NCBI GenBank assembly: GCA_047621305.1
Contig: JBLHNB010000003.1
Coordinates: 62,001 to 126,000, forward strand
Source of the DNA: Colwellia_A sp047621305
GTDB taxonomy: Bacteria > Pseudomonadota > Gammaproteobacteria > Enterobacterales > Alteromonadaceae
Length of the DNA: 64,000 nucleotides
Direction of reading: 5' to 3'
Positions 25,055 to 33,983 of the stretch are shown piece after piece. The notes under the pieces are model-generated. The model made no database searches. It was given only the letters and a program-made list of their open reading frames with translations, and was not told where the DNA came from. The translations under genes were made by a program, and so were the position numbers. Within the stretch, counting starts at the first letter, position 1. Every line of letters starts with the position of its first letter.

Positions 25055-27679
25055 ATGAATTATGAGCATCGCAAACCGCTGCCAGGTTATAAAATTGGTG
25101 GCGTAAATATAGATTATTTTGACACGCGCAGCGCTGTAGAAGCTATTAGCGCAGGTAGTTATGCAAAATTACCTTATACTTCTCGTGTATTAGCTGAGCA
25201 GCTGGTACGTCGTTGCTCACCGGAAGCGTTAACTGATTCGTTAAAGCAGTTAATTGAGCGTAAACAGGATCTAGATTTTCCTTGGTATCCGGCGCGCGTA
25301 GTTTGTCATGATATTCTAGGACAAACCGCATTAGTTGATTTAGCGGGCCTTCGTGATGCGATTGCAGAGCAAGGTGGTGATCCTTCAAAAGTAAACCCTG
25401 TTGTACCAACGCAGTTGATTGTTGATCATTCAGTTGCTGTTGAACATGCAGGTTTTGAAAAGGATGCGTTTGAGAAAAACCGTGCTATTGAAGATCGCCG
25501 CAATGAAGACCGTTTTCATTTCATTGAATGGACAAAAACAGCCTTTAAAAATGTTGATGTAATTCCTGCTGGCAACGGCATTATGCATCAAATTAATTTA
25601 GAGAAAATGTCACCCGTTATTCAATTACGTGACGGTGTTGCTTTTCCTGATACCTGTGTTGGCACCGATAGCCATACCCCACATATCGATTGTTTGGGTG
25701 TTATTGCTATTGGCGTAGGGGGGTTAGAAGCTGAAACTGTGATGTTGGGTCGTCCGTCAATGATGCGCTTGCCTGATATTATTGGCGTGAAGCTAACAGG
25801 TAAACGTCAACCGGGCATTACCGCTACAGATATGGTTTTAGCGATTACTGAGTTTTTACGTAATCAAAAAGTCGTATCAAGCTACTTAGAGTTTTTCGGC
25901 GAAGGTACTTCGGGTTTAACTATTGGTGACCGGGCAACTATTTCGAATATGACGCCAGAATATGGTGCATCTGCGGGTATGTTTTATATTGATCAACAAA
26001 CCATCGATTATTTAAAGCTTACTGGTCGCGAACCACAGCAAGTTGAGCTAGTAGAAACGTATGCTAAGCATACCGGTTTATGGGCTGATGATTTAGCTGA
26101 AGTTGAATATGAACGTGTAATCGAGTTTGATTTATCAACAGTTGGTCGCAATTTGGCAGGTCCGTCTAATCCGCATCGTCGTTTACCGACGAGCGAATTG
26201 GCTTCAAAAGGAATTGCTAAAGATCTTGATGCTTGTAAAGCACAAGAAAATGCCGGTGAAATGCCTGATGGCGCGGTTATTATTGCGGCAATAACCAGTT
26301 GTACTAATACGTCAAATCCTCGTAACGTAGTAGCGGCAGGCTTAGTGGCTAAACGTGCTAATGAACTCGGCCTAAAGCGCAAACCTTGGGTTAAGTCGTC
26401 TTTTGCTCCGGGCTCTAAAGTGGCAAAACTTTATTTGGAAGAAGCCGGTTTATTATCTGAAATGGAAACCTTGGGTTTTGGTATTGTCGGTTATGCATGT
26501 ACTACGTGTAACGGTATGTCAGGTGCTTTAGATCCTAAAATACAGCAAGAAATTATAGAACGTGATTTGTATTCTACAGCGGTATTGTCAGGTAATCGTA
26601 ACTTTGATGGTCGTATTCACCCTCATGCTAAACAAGCATTTTTGGCTTCACCGCCATTAGTTGTTGCTTATGCCATTGCAGGCACAATACGTTTTGATAT
26701 TGAAAAAGATATTTTAGGGCAAGATCAACAAGGTAATAACATTACCTTAAAAGATATTTGGCCAAGTGATGAAGAAATAGATGCAATTGTAGCAACATGC
26801 GTTAAGCCTGAGCAATTCAAAAAAATCTATACACCAATGTTTGACTTAGGCGCTTTTGAACCTGCTGAATCGCCACTATACGATTGGCGTGAAATGAGTA
26901 CCTATATTCGTCGTCCACCTTATTGGGAAGGCGCCTTAGCGGGCGAACGTACCATGAAAGCTATGCGTGCGTTAGCGGTTTTAGGTGACAACATCACCAC
27001 AGACCATTTATCACCGTCAAATGCTATTCAACTTGATAGCGCTGCAGGTGCTTACCTAGATAAAATGGGTTTGCCAGAAGTTGACTTTAACTCTTATGCA
27101 ACACATCGTGGCGATCACTTAACGGCGCAACGTGCAACATTTGCAAACCCTAAATTGTTGAATGAAATGTGTCGTGATGACAAAGGGGAGATTAAGCAAG
27201 GTTCACTTGCTCGTATTGAGCCTGAAGGTACTGAGTCACGCATGTGGGAAGCAATTGAAACTTATATGGAACGTAAGCAACCATTAATTATTGTTGCTGG
27301 CGCTGACTATGGCCAAGGTTCTTCACGTGATTGGGCAGCTAAAGGTGTTCGTTTAGCCGGCGTTGAAGTGATCGTTGCCGAAGGGTTTGAGCGTATTCAT
27401 CGTACTAACTTAGTTGGTATGGGTGTTTTACCCTTACAATTTGTTAACAACGAAACACGCCATACCTATTGTATTGATGGCACAGAAACGTTTGATGTAG
27501 AAGGTAATGGCGATATTTCGCCGGGTTCCGAGATGAAAATATTGATGACACGTAAAAATGGGGAATCATTAACTATTCCTGTTAAATGTCGTTTAGATAC
27601 CGCTGAAGAAGTTTCCGTTTACAACGCTGGTGGCGTATTACAGAAGTTTGCAAATGACTTCCTAGAGTCTAATCGATAG
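25055..27679 (+). CDS. acnD: 2-methylcitrate dehydratase, Fe-S dependent (AcnD)
   Basis: Aconitase-like enzyme that dehydrates 2-methylcitrate to a 2-methylaconitate isomer and needs PrpF to complete the step; this pair replaces PrpD. The 874-residue product has the aconitase fold with the 4Fe-4S cysteines in ITSCTNTSNP and ACTTCNGMSG, DTCVGTDSHTPHIDCLGV upstream, and the swivel-domain AGADYGQGSSRDWAAKG and GFERIHRTNLVGMGVLPLQF near the end. It starts 5 bp after prpC, and a terminator lies between it and prpF. Confidence 0.95.
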   Translation: MNYEHRKPLPGYKIGGVNIDYFDTRSAVEAISAGSYAKLPYTSRVLAEQLVRRCSPEALTDSLKQLIERKQDLDFPWYPARVVCHDILGQTALVDLAGLRDAIAEQGGDPSKVNPVVPTQLIVDHSVAVEHAGFEKDAFEKNRAIEDRRNEDRFHFIEWTKTAFKNVDVIPAGNGIMHQINLEKMSPVIQLRDGVAFPDTCVGTDSHTPHIDCLGVIAIGVGGLEAETVMLGRPSMMRLPDIIGVKLTGKRQPGITATDMVLAITEFLRNQKVVSSYLEFFGEGTSGLTIGDRATISNMTPEYGASAGMFYIDQQTIDYLKLTGREPQQVELVETYAKHTGLWADDLAEVEYERVIEFDLSTVGRNLAGPSNPHRRLPTSELASKGIAKDLDACKAQENAGEMPDGAVIIAAITSCTNTSNPRNVVAAGLVAKRANELGLKRKPWVKSSFAPGSKVAKLYLEEAGLLSEMETLGFGIVGYACTTCNGMSGALDPKIQQEIIERDLYSTAVLSGNRNFDGRIHPHAKQAFLASPPLVVAYAIAGTIRFDIEKDILGQDQQGNNITLKDIWPSDEEIDAIVATCVKPEQFKKIYTPMFDLGAFEPAESPLYDWREMSTYIRRPPYWEGALAGERTMKAMRALAVLGDNITTDHLSPSNAIQLDSAAGAYLDKMGLPEVDFNSYATHRGDHLTAQRATFANPKLLNEMCRDDKGEIKQGSLARIEPEGTESRMWEAIETYMERKQPLIIVAGADYGQGSSRDWAAKGVRLAGVEVIVAEGFERIHRTNLVGMGVLPLQFVNNETRHTYCIDGTETFDVEGNGDISPGSEMKILMTRKNGESLTIPVKCRLDTAEEVSVYNAGGVLQKFANDFLESNR

Positions 27680-27705
27680 CATACTGCTTATTCGTTTCAT
27701 TTATC

Positions 27706-27745
27706 AATGGCACATTATTCTACTTAAAGAAAATGTGCCATTTTT
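27706..27745 (+). terminator. Terminator between acnD and prpF
   Basis: AATGGCACATT (27706-27716) pairs with AATGTGCCATT (27732-27742) and is followed by TTTAT. It sits inside an otherwise continuous pathway cluster, so prpF would be expressed by read-through or from its own promoter. Confidence 0.78.
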
Positions 27746-27772
27746 ATAAGACAAAATAAAAAGGAGAGACTG

Positions 27773-29002
27773 ATGTCTCATGTTCCTCAAATACCTAAAT
27801 TTCAAGTGCATAAGCCTCAAATAAAAGTTCCCGCAACCTATATGCGTGGTGGCACGTCAAAAGGCGTATTTTTTAATTTAACGGATTTACCTGAACGCTG
27901 TCAGGTTGCAGGCGAAGCACGCGATAACATGTTACTACGTGTTATTGGTAGCCCAGACCCTTACGGTAAACACACCGATGGTATGGGCGGTGCAACCTCA
28001 AGTACCAGTAAAATAGTTATCTTAGCAAAATCAACTCAAGCTGATCACGATGTTGATTATTTATTTGGCCAAGTGGCTATTGATAAAGCGTTTGTTGATT
28101 GGAGCGGTAACTGCGGTAATTTAACGGCAGCGGTTGGTTCATTTGCCATTAATGCTGGCCTTGTTGATACAAAACGTATTCCTGAAAACGGAATGTGTAC
28201 TGTACGCATTTGGCAAAAAAACATCTCGAAAACGATTATTGCTCAAGTACCTATTACTCGTGGTGAAGTTCAAGAAACAGGAGGCTTTGAACTTGACGGT
28301 GTTACTTTCCCTGCGGCAGAAATACCTGTTGAATTTATCGCGCCAGTTGATCCTCGTGAAGCGATGTTTCCTACTGGAAATATTGTTGATGAACTAAAGG
28401 TGCCAGGTGTTGGTGTCTTTAAAGCGACGATGATCTCTGCAGGTATTCCCACCATCTTTTTAAATGCAGAAGAGCTTGGTTATACCGGCACTGAGCTACA
28501 AGAAGCGATTAATGGCGACCCTGAGGTACTAGAACGTTTTGAAACTATTCGTGCTTACGGCGCGATTAAAATGGGCTTGATAACTGAACTTTCAGAAGCA
28601 CAAGCTCGCCAACATACCCCAAAAATTGCTTTTGTGGCACCCGCAAAAGATTATGTTACCTCAAGTGGTAAAGCCGTTTTAGCAATAGATATTGACTTAC
28701 ATGTTCGTGCATTATCTATGGGTAAATTACACCATGCTATGATGGGCACTGCGGCAGTCGCCATTGGCACTGCAGCGGCTATTCCTGGTACCTTAGTTAA
28801 TCTAGCTGCAGGTGGCGGAGAGCCATCAGCGCCTGTAAAAAGTCGACGTTCTGTTACTTTTGGTCATCCATCAGGTACGCTAAAAGTTGGTGCTCAAGCA
28901 CGTGATGTCAATGATGCTTGGATTGTTGATAAAGTGGTTATGAGCCGTAGTGCTCGGGTATTAATGGAAGGTTGGATACGTATACCTAGTGATTCATTTT
29001 AA
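27773..29002 (+). CDS. prpF: 2-methylaconitate cis-trans isomerase
   Basis: Isomerises the product of AcnD to the form accepted by aconitase. The 409-residue diaminopimelate-epimerase-fold protein shows YMRGGTSKGVFFN near 23-35, DGMGGATSSTSKI, WSGNCGNLTAAVG (active-site cysteine) and GHPSGTLKVG near the end. AAGGAGAG lies 5 bases before the ATG. With prpB, prpC and acnD it makes the AcnD/PrpF version of the cycle; no prpD or prpE is in this window. Confidence 0.94.
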   Translation: MSHVPQIPKFQVHKPQIKVPATYMRGGTSKGVFFNLTDLPERCQVAGEARDNMLLRVIGSPDPYGKHTDGMGGATSSTSKIVILAKSTQADHDVDYLFGQVAIDKAFVDWSGNCGNLTAAVGSFAINAGLVDTKRIPENGMCTVRIWQKNISKTIIAQVPITRGEVQETGGFELDGVTFPAAEIPVEFIAPVDPREAMFPTGNIVDELKVPGVGVFKATMISAGIPTIFLNAEELGYTGTELQEAINGDPEVLERFETIRAYGAIKMGLITELSEAQARQHTPKIAFVAPAKDYVTSSGKAVLAIDIDLHVRALSMGKLHHAMMGTAAVAIGTAAAIPGTLVNLAAGGGEPSAPVKSRRSVTFGHPSGTLKVGAQARDVNDAWIVDKVVMSRSARVLMEGWIRIPSDSF

Positions 29003-29110
29003 TTTGGTTAAAATAAGTGAACGGGAATATTACAAGTAGGTTATCATCTATGGATAATATTCCTTTCGCTTAATAACTACGTTATATTCTTCAAAGTCAT
29101 TTATGTCGTA

Positions 29111-29185
29111 ATTGATTAGATAATAATTGATTAGATAATAATTGATTAGATAATAATTGATTAGATAATAATTGATTAGATAATG
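29111..29185. repeat. Five tandem 15-bp ATTGATTAGATAATA units
   Basis: Four identical 15-bp units and a fifth ending in G instead of A run head to tail in the 245-bp gap between prpF and the SIMPL gene. They are in no coding frame. The unit has a TTGATTAG core that might bind a protein, but identity of the copies suits recent slippage equally well. The repeat ends about 60 bp upstream of the next gene and may lie in its promoter region. Confidence 0.9.
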
Positions 29186-29247
29186 ATAAATAATACGAAA
29201 AGTATCTTTTTAAAAACGCTCAAGGTTATAATCAACTAAGCTTTATT

Positions 29248-30066
29248 TTGTTTACATTAAAACCACAAGAAAATAACGATAAATTTACAGCAGAGGTTCA
29301 CATTAAACATCTAATTATTATTTTGTTACTTAATATAAGTTTATCTCAATCGTTCATAGCCAATGCAGATGATGTGATGACGGGTATAGAAGTTGTGGGG
29401 AAAGGGAATGTGAGCGCAATACCTGATCAGTTTCTTGTTACGTTAACGGTAAAAGAACGTGGTTTCAGTGCCAGTAAAACTAAAGCTTTGGTCGATCGAA
29501 ATAGTCAAATGATTGTTGATGCAGCCTCATCATTTGGTATTGATAAAAAATTGATCCAGTCTACACAACTGAGTATTCGTGTTAATTATGATAAATCCTC
29601 TATTAATTTCCAAGCGGTTGACGTTAAAACTGCATTTAATGATGACTTGAAAGCTAAAATAACAACAAATATTAAAAATAAGCATAATAACCATTCAAGT
29701 ATAGATGTTAGCCGAAAGATTATAGTACCAATAAACGACTTATCTATTTATGATCGCTTACTCGATAAAGTTGTAAAAATAGGTGTAACTGAAATATCAC
29801 CAGTACAAATGTCAATAAAGGGTAGCGAAGCACTCTATATGCAGGCTTTAGATAATGCGATAATAGATGCGAAAGAAAAAGCTCAACGTATAGCAAATCA
29901 AGCAGGAGTAAAATTAGGTTCGCTAAAATACTTGAAAGAAACGTCTTATGGTGGTCATAATCGTTATTCATTTGCAAGTGAAGCTTTACCGAGCAGTTTT
30001 ACATCTTCAGCAGGTCAGAAAGCTATTTCTGCCCAAGTTATTGCTATTTTTTCATTACAACCGTAG
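29248..30066 (+). CDS. SIMPL domain (DUF541) periplasmic protein
   Basis: A 272-residue protein of the SIMPL/DUF541 family (E. coli YggE type), found in the periplasm or cell surface and linked to oxidative stress in E. coli; the biochemical role is unknown. The hydrophobic segment HLIIILLLNISLSQSFIANA near 24-43 looks like a signal peptide, and the mature part starts VVGKGNVSAIPDQFLVTLTVKERGFSA in family style. The C-terminal AKEKAQRIANQAGVKLGSLKYLKE is also conserved. The start, a TTG at 29248 without a Shine-Dalgarno, is unsure, since it puts about 20 polar residues before the signal. Confidence 0.82.
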   Translation: MFTLKPQENNDKFTAEVHIKHLIIILLLNISLSQSFIANADDVMTGIEVVGKGNVSAIPDQFLVTLTVKERGFSASKTKALVDRNSQMIVDAASSFGIDKKLIQSTQLSIRVNYDKSSINFQAVDVKTAFNDDLKAKITTNIKNKHNNHSSIDVSRKIIVPINDLSIYDRLLDKVVKIGVTEISPVQMSIKGSEALYMQALDNAIIDAKEKAQRIANQAGVKLGSLKYLKETSYGGHNRYSFASEALPSSFTSSAGQKAISAQVIAIFSLQP

Positions 30067-30135
30067 ATATATGTCCTATAGCCCTTTAATTTATTGCACT
30101 ATCAGGGTATGTTATGCATTTTTAGATAATCTTAG

Positions 30136-30621
30136 ATGAGCAGTATGAATAAAAGCACACTTTATCAAGAGTTATTAACGCAAACATCAGCACTTATTAG
30201 TGATGAATCAGATGTTATCGCTAATATGGCAAATATAAGTGCGTTACTGTTTGAAAAATTACCAAACGTTAATTGGGTTGGTTTTTATAGAGTGGTAGCT
30301 AATGAGTTAGTATTAGGTCCATTTCAAGGGAAAATTGCTTGTATCAGAATACCCGTAGGTAAAGGCGTTTGTGGTACAGCCGTTAGTGAAGGAACAACGC
30401 AACGTATTGGCGATGTTCATCATTTTATCGGCCACATTGCTTGTGATGCGACAAGTAATGCTGAAATTGTTATTCCCGTTAAGGTCGATGGACGTATTAT
30501 TGGCGTGCTAGATATAGATAGTACGCAATTCGAGCGCTTCGATAAACAAGATCAAAGTGGCTTGGAAGCGATAATAACTTTATTTGAAAATATCATGATC
30601 AAACATGGCGTGGTAAACTAA
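30136..30621 (+). CDS. msrC: Free methionine-R-sulfoxide reductase (GAF domain)
   Basis: fRMsr reduces free L-methionine-R-sulfoxide using cysteines in a GAF fold. The 161-residue product matches E. coli YebR/MsrC along its length: VNWVGFYRV, LVLGPFQGKIACIRIPVGKGVCGTAV, GHIACDATSNAEIVIPV and GVLDIDSTQFERF, with the three conserved cysteines in IACI, GVCG and ACD. ATG 30136 or ATG 30145 (giving MNKSTLYQ, as in E. coli) may be the start. The stop overlaps the next ATG (TAATG). Upstream of proQ, as yebR is in E. coli. Confidence 0.93.
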   Translation: MSSMNKSTLYQELLTQTSALISDESDVIANMANISALLFEKLPNVNWVGFYRVVANELVLGPFQGKIACIRIPVGKGVCGTAVSEGTTQRIGDVHHFIGHIACDATSNAEIVIPVKVDGRIIGVLDIDSTQFERFDKQDQSGLEAIITLFENIMIKHGVVN

Positions 30622-30902
30622 TGAAAGAATTTATAGTTATTCATGATTATCTTGTCTCTGAAGCAGTCGTTGGAGATTGGGATGGTGATGAAGAGCTTGT
30701 TGCTGAGCGTATCAATGAGATTTATCATATGGTGTACGACTTGGCTGAAGAAGATATTGCATCAGAAGAGTTAGAAAAGCTTTTAGCATTGGTGTGGGAT
30801 ACATGGATAGGGCAAGACGCTCTACCTGAGTTAGACAGTGATGATATTCATGATTGGTGCCGGCACTTGTTGGAAAACCGAGAACAGTATCTCGAAAATT
30901 AA
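30621..30902 (+). CDS. Small acidic protein of unknown function between msrC and proQ
   Basis: A 93-residue product with about 27 Asp/Glu and few Lys/Arg, no signal peptide and no membrane segment. It looks mostly helical (RINEIYHMVYDLAEEDIASEELEKLLALVWD in two parts) and ends WCRHLLENREQYLEN. I do not recognise a family. The ATG overlaps the msrC stop by one base, so translation is coupled, and proQ follows 24 bp on. Clean codon use and coupling support a real gene; function cannot be stated. Confidence 0.7.
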   Translation: MKEFIVIHDYLVSEAVVGDWDGDEELVAERINEIYHMVYDLAEEDIASEELEKLLALVWDTWIGQDALPELDSDDIHDWCRHLLENREQYLEN

Positions 30903-30926
30903 AAATTTATTTTAAAAGTTGTATTT

Positions 30927-31706
30927 ATGGAAACTAAAACAGAAAGTGAAGTTAGTATCGCCGTTGAAACAGTAGAAGCGAAAGTTGAAACCGTTGAAGC
31001 GCAAGTTGAAGCAGTAGAAGCACAAGTTGAAACCGTTGCAGCTAAAGTTGAAACTAAACGCACTAGTACAAAAGAAATCATTACATATTTAGTCGCAAAG
31101 TTCCCAGCTTGTTTTTCAGTTGACGGTCCTGCTAAGCCATTAAAAGTCGGGATTTTTCAAGAGTTAGCTGAAAAATTAGCTGACGATGAAGTCGTCAGTA
31201 AAACACGTTTACGTCAAGCTCTTAGACATTATACGAGTAGTTGGCGTTATCTTAAGTCAGTTAAACTTGGCTGTTTTCGTGTTGATATTGACGGTAATGA
31301 TGCTGCAGAAATTGATCAAGACCAAGCAGATTATGCTGCAAAAACGTTGAAAGAGAGCCAAGAAAAATTTGGTAACAAAAAACCAAAAGACAAAGTGGCT
31401 AAAAAACCTTATAAAGGTACAAAGCCTGAGTCAAAAGTTTCTAACGACGTTAAAAACAACGACGTTAAAAACAAAGCTAAATTTAAAGCGGTCAAATCAA
31501 CTAATCGCCCATCACAGCCTAAAGTTGAAGTTAAACTTAAAGCCGTTACATCAGACACTGTTGCCATTGGTAAACATGTGAAAGTCAAATTAGGAAATTC
31601 TCCTATGGATGCTATAATCACTGAAGTAGCAGGTAACGATGTTAGCGTGCAATTGAATTCTGGCATGGTTGTTAAGACTCAAGTTAAAAATATATTTACT
31701 GAATAA
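30927..31706 (+). CDS. proQ: RNA chaperone ProQ with repeat-rich N-terminal extension
   Basis: ProQ/FinO-family global RNA-binding protein acting on structured RNAs and mRNA 3' ends. The 259-residue product has a FinO domain at about 50-160 (KEIITYLVAKFPACFSVDG, KTRLRQALRHYTSSWRYLKSV, GCFRVDIDG), a long basic linker rich in Lys, and a C-terminal Tudor-like domain (VAIGKHVKVKLGNSPMDAIITEV). Before the FinO domain, residues 9-38 repeat a VE(T/A)(V/K)EA(K/Q) heptad that looks like a short coiled coil, which E. coli ProQ lacks. It sits between msrC and prc, the E. coli order. Confidence 0.93.
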   Translation: METKTESEVSIAVETVEAKVETVEAQVEAVEAQVETVAAKVETKRTSTKEIITYLVAKFPACFSVDGPAKPLKVGIFQELAEKLADDEVVSKTRLRQALRHYTSSWRYLKSVKLGCFRVDIDGNDAAEIDQDQADYAAKTLKESQEKFGNKKPKDKVAKKPYKGTKPESKVSNDVKNNDVKNKAKFKAVKSTNRPSQPKVEVKLKAVTSDTVAIGKHVKVKLGNSPMDAIITEVAGNDVSVQLNSGMVVKTQVKNIFTE

Positions 31707-31720
31707 ATTGGAGTAAACGC

Positions 31721-33754
31721 ATGCAAAAATTCTGTCGTATCGCTATTGCTGTTTCTTTGTCGTTAATGAGTATTCATACTTTTGCTGACGACAATAAAAA
31801 TAACGTTGAGACGCTTCCCATATTGACTCCTGAGAGTCAACATACGACGTCCAGTAAGCGAATAACGGCACAATTTACGCGTGCACATTACAAACAAGTT
31901 AAAATGGATGATGTACTGTCAGAGAAAATTTTTGACAGATACATCAAACAATTAGACTATTCTCGTAATATATTTTTAGCCTCCGATGTTGAAGGCTTTG
32001 AAAAACACCGCCTCGATTTTGATAGTGTTATATCTCGAGGTCGTTTAGATGTCGCTTATGAAATTTATAATTTTAATTTAAAGCGTCGCCTTGAGCGTTA
32101 TGAACATGCACTTAACCTCCTTGAAAAACCGTTTGATTTTACCCTAGATGAAAATTATTATTTTGATCGTGAAGAAGCTAACTGGCCTACCAGTGAAGCA
32201 GAAATTAATGAACTTTGGCGCTTAAAAACAAAATTTGATGCTCTAAATCTTGCACTCACAGGTAAAGAATGGCCTAAAATTAAAGAAATTTTGGGCAAGC
32301 GTTATCGTTCAGCGATCAAGCGCTTAAAACAAAGTGAAAGTGAAGATGTTTTTCAAATCGTGATGAACAGTTTTGCTCGAGTTGTTGAACCTCATACGTC
32401 TTATTTATCCCCTCGTAATGCTGAACGCTTCCAAATGGAAATGAATTTATCGTTAGAAGGTATCGGTGCTGTATTACGTGCAGAAGAAGATTACACCGTT
32501 ATCCAAAGTGTCGTCTCAGGGGGACCGGCAGATAAATCCAATGAACTAAAACCAAAAGATAGAATTATTGGTGTCTCACAAGATAAACAAGATTTTGTTG
32601 ACGTTATTGGCTGGCGTTTAGATGATGTAGTTGAACTTATCAAAGGGCCTAAAGGCAGTAGAGTTCGTCTACAAGTACTACCGGGCGAATCTGACGATGC
32701 TTCTAATACCAAAATTGTTTCTATTGTCAGAGACAAAATTAAACTGGAAGACCGCGCAGCCAAATCTGAAGTTTATTTTGAAAAAGAAGGCGATGAAAAT
32801 AGCAAGAAATTAGGTGTTATTAACATACCCAGTTTTTATAATAACCTTTCAAGAGATGTAAAAGCAGAAATTGAAAAACTAAAAACGGCGGGTGTGGAAG
32901 GTCTTATTGTTGATCTTCGGGGTAATGGCGGTGGATCATTAACAGAAGCAACACGATTGACCGGTCTATTTATAGATAAAGGACCTGTTGTACAAATTCG
33001 TGATGGTGCCAATCGTATTCAAGTGAATAGTGATAATGACGGTATTAGTTATTATGATGGACCATTAACTGTCATGGTTGACCGCTTTAGTGCTTCAGCT
33101 TCCGAGATTTTTTCTGCGGCAATACAAGATTACGGACGTGGCGTGATTGTGGGTGAACATACTTTTGGTAAAGGAACCGTACAACAGCATCGTGGTTTAG
33201 GTCGCGTATATGATTTATACGAAAACCCTTTCGGTAGTATTCAATTTACTATTGCAAAATTTTACCGTATCGATGGAGGCAGTACACAACACCGTGGTGT
33301 TTTACCTGACATAGAGTTTCCTTCCGCTATAGACCCAGAAGAGTGGGGCGAGAGTAGAGAAAAGAACGCACTACCTTGGGATCAAATACCGAAAGCGAGT
33401 TATAACAAATTAAATGATATAAATGCTGATCTTTCTTATTTAAACTCAATGTATATTGAGCGTATTAAAGAGAATAAAGAGTTTAATTATTTACTAGAAG
33501 ACATTAGTATTTATAAAGCAGAAAAAGACGACAAAACTATTTCACTTAATATTACGCAACGTAAAGAAAAACGAGAAACGAGAAAAGCGAAACAATTAAT
33601 TCGAGCAAATCAGCGCTTAGCTACTTTAGGCAAAGAAAAGGTCAGCTCTTTAGATGACTTACCTGATGAATTAGATGAACTTGACCCTTTCTTAGATGAA
33701 ACAGCTCGTATTACATTTGATTTAGTCTCACTTGGTCGCGTGGCGAAGAAGTAA
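31721..33754 (+). CDS. prc: Tail-specific C-terminal processing protease
   Basis: Periplasmic protease (Prc/Tsp) that degrades proteins with non-polar C-termini and matures penicillin-binding protein 3 in E. coli. The 677-residue precursor has a signal peptide (cleavage after TFA near 21-23), an N-terminal helical domain, a PDZ domain (about 250-330), and the Ser-Lys dyad: Ser459 in FSASASEIFSA and Lys484 in TFGKGTVQQ. A C-terminal basic helical domain (DUF3340 type) follows. It begins 14 bp after proQ and ends at a strong terminator. Confidence 0.95.
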   Translation: MQKFCRIAIAVSLSLMSIHTFADDNKNNVETLPILTPESQHTTSSKRITAQFTRAHYKQVKMDDVLSEKIFDRYIKQLDYSRNIFLASDVEGFEKHRLDFDSVISRGRLDVAYEIYNFNLKRRLERYEHALNLLEKPFDFTLDENYYFDREEANWPTSEAEINELWRLKTKFDALNLALTGKEWPKIKEILGKRYRSAIKRLKQSESEDVFQIVMNSFARVVEPHTSYLSPRNAERFQMEMNLSLEGIGAVLRAEEDYTVIQSVVSGGPADKSNELKPKDRIIGVSQDKQDFVDVIGWRLDDVVELIKGPKGSRVRLQVLPGESDDASNTKIVSIVRDKIKLEDRAAKSEVYFEKEGDENSKKLGVINIPSFYNNLSRDVKAEIEKLKTAGVEGLIVDLRGNGGGSLTEATRLTGLFIDKGPVVQIRDGANRIQVNSDNDGISYYDGPLTVMVDRFSASASEIFSAAIQDYGRGVIVGEHTFGKGTVQQHRGLGRVYDLYENPFGSIQFTIAKFYRIDGGSTQHRGVLPDIEFPSAIDPEEWGESREKNALPWDQIPKASYNKLNDINADLSYLNSMYIERIKENKEFNYLLEDISIYKAEKDDKTISLNITQRKEKRETRKAKQLIRANQRLATLGKEKVSSLDDLPDELDELDPFLDETARITFDLVSLGRVAKK

Positions 33755-33771
33755 GTAATAGAATACAGTAT

Positions 33772-33801
33772 AAAAAAACCGCCTTTCATGGCGGTTTTTT
33801 T
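33772..33801 (+). terminator. Rho-independent terminator after prc
   Basis: AAAAAACCGCC pairs with GGCGGTTTTTT around a 6-nt loop (TTTCAT). The symmetric A and T runs allow action in both directions. It ends the msrC-proQ-prc unit. Confidence 0.88.
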
Positions 33802-33911
33802 ATAGAAAAACGATATTGTTGCATATTTATATAAATGAGAATGAACTTGGGCTGTGTGATTGTAATAAATTGCTTGCAACCAGCGAAGACTCAAGGCATG
33901 TTAATCAGCTT

Positions 33912-33938
33912 ACAAACAAACAAACAAACAAACAAACA
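33912..33938. repeat. Tetranucleotide ACAA microsatellite upstream of nhaC
   Basis: About six and a half copies of a 4-bp CAAA/ACAA unit lie 45-72 bases upstream of the nhaC ATG, in the likely promoter or leader. Copy number could change by slippage and alter promoter spacing; no such effect can be shown from one sequence. Confidence 0.8.
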
Positions 33939-33983
33939 TATAAACATATAATAATAATTACATTACAAAGGTAAAGCGCATTT

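Noticed and set aside
22943..29002. A PrpD-type methylcitrate pathway
   Set aside because: The dehydratase has the aconitase fold with 4Fe-4S cysteines and is next to prpF, so it is the AcnD/PrpF version.
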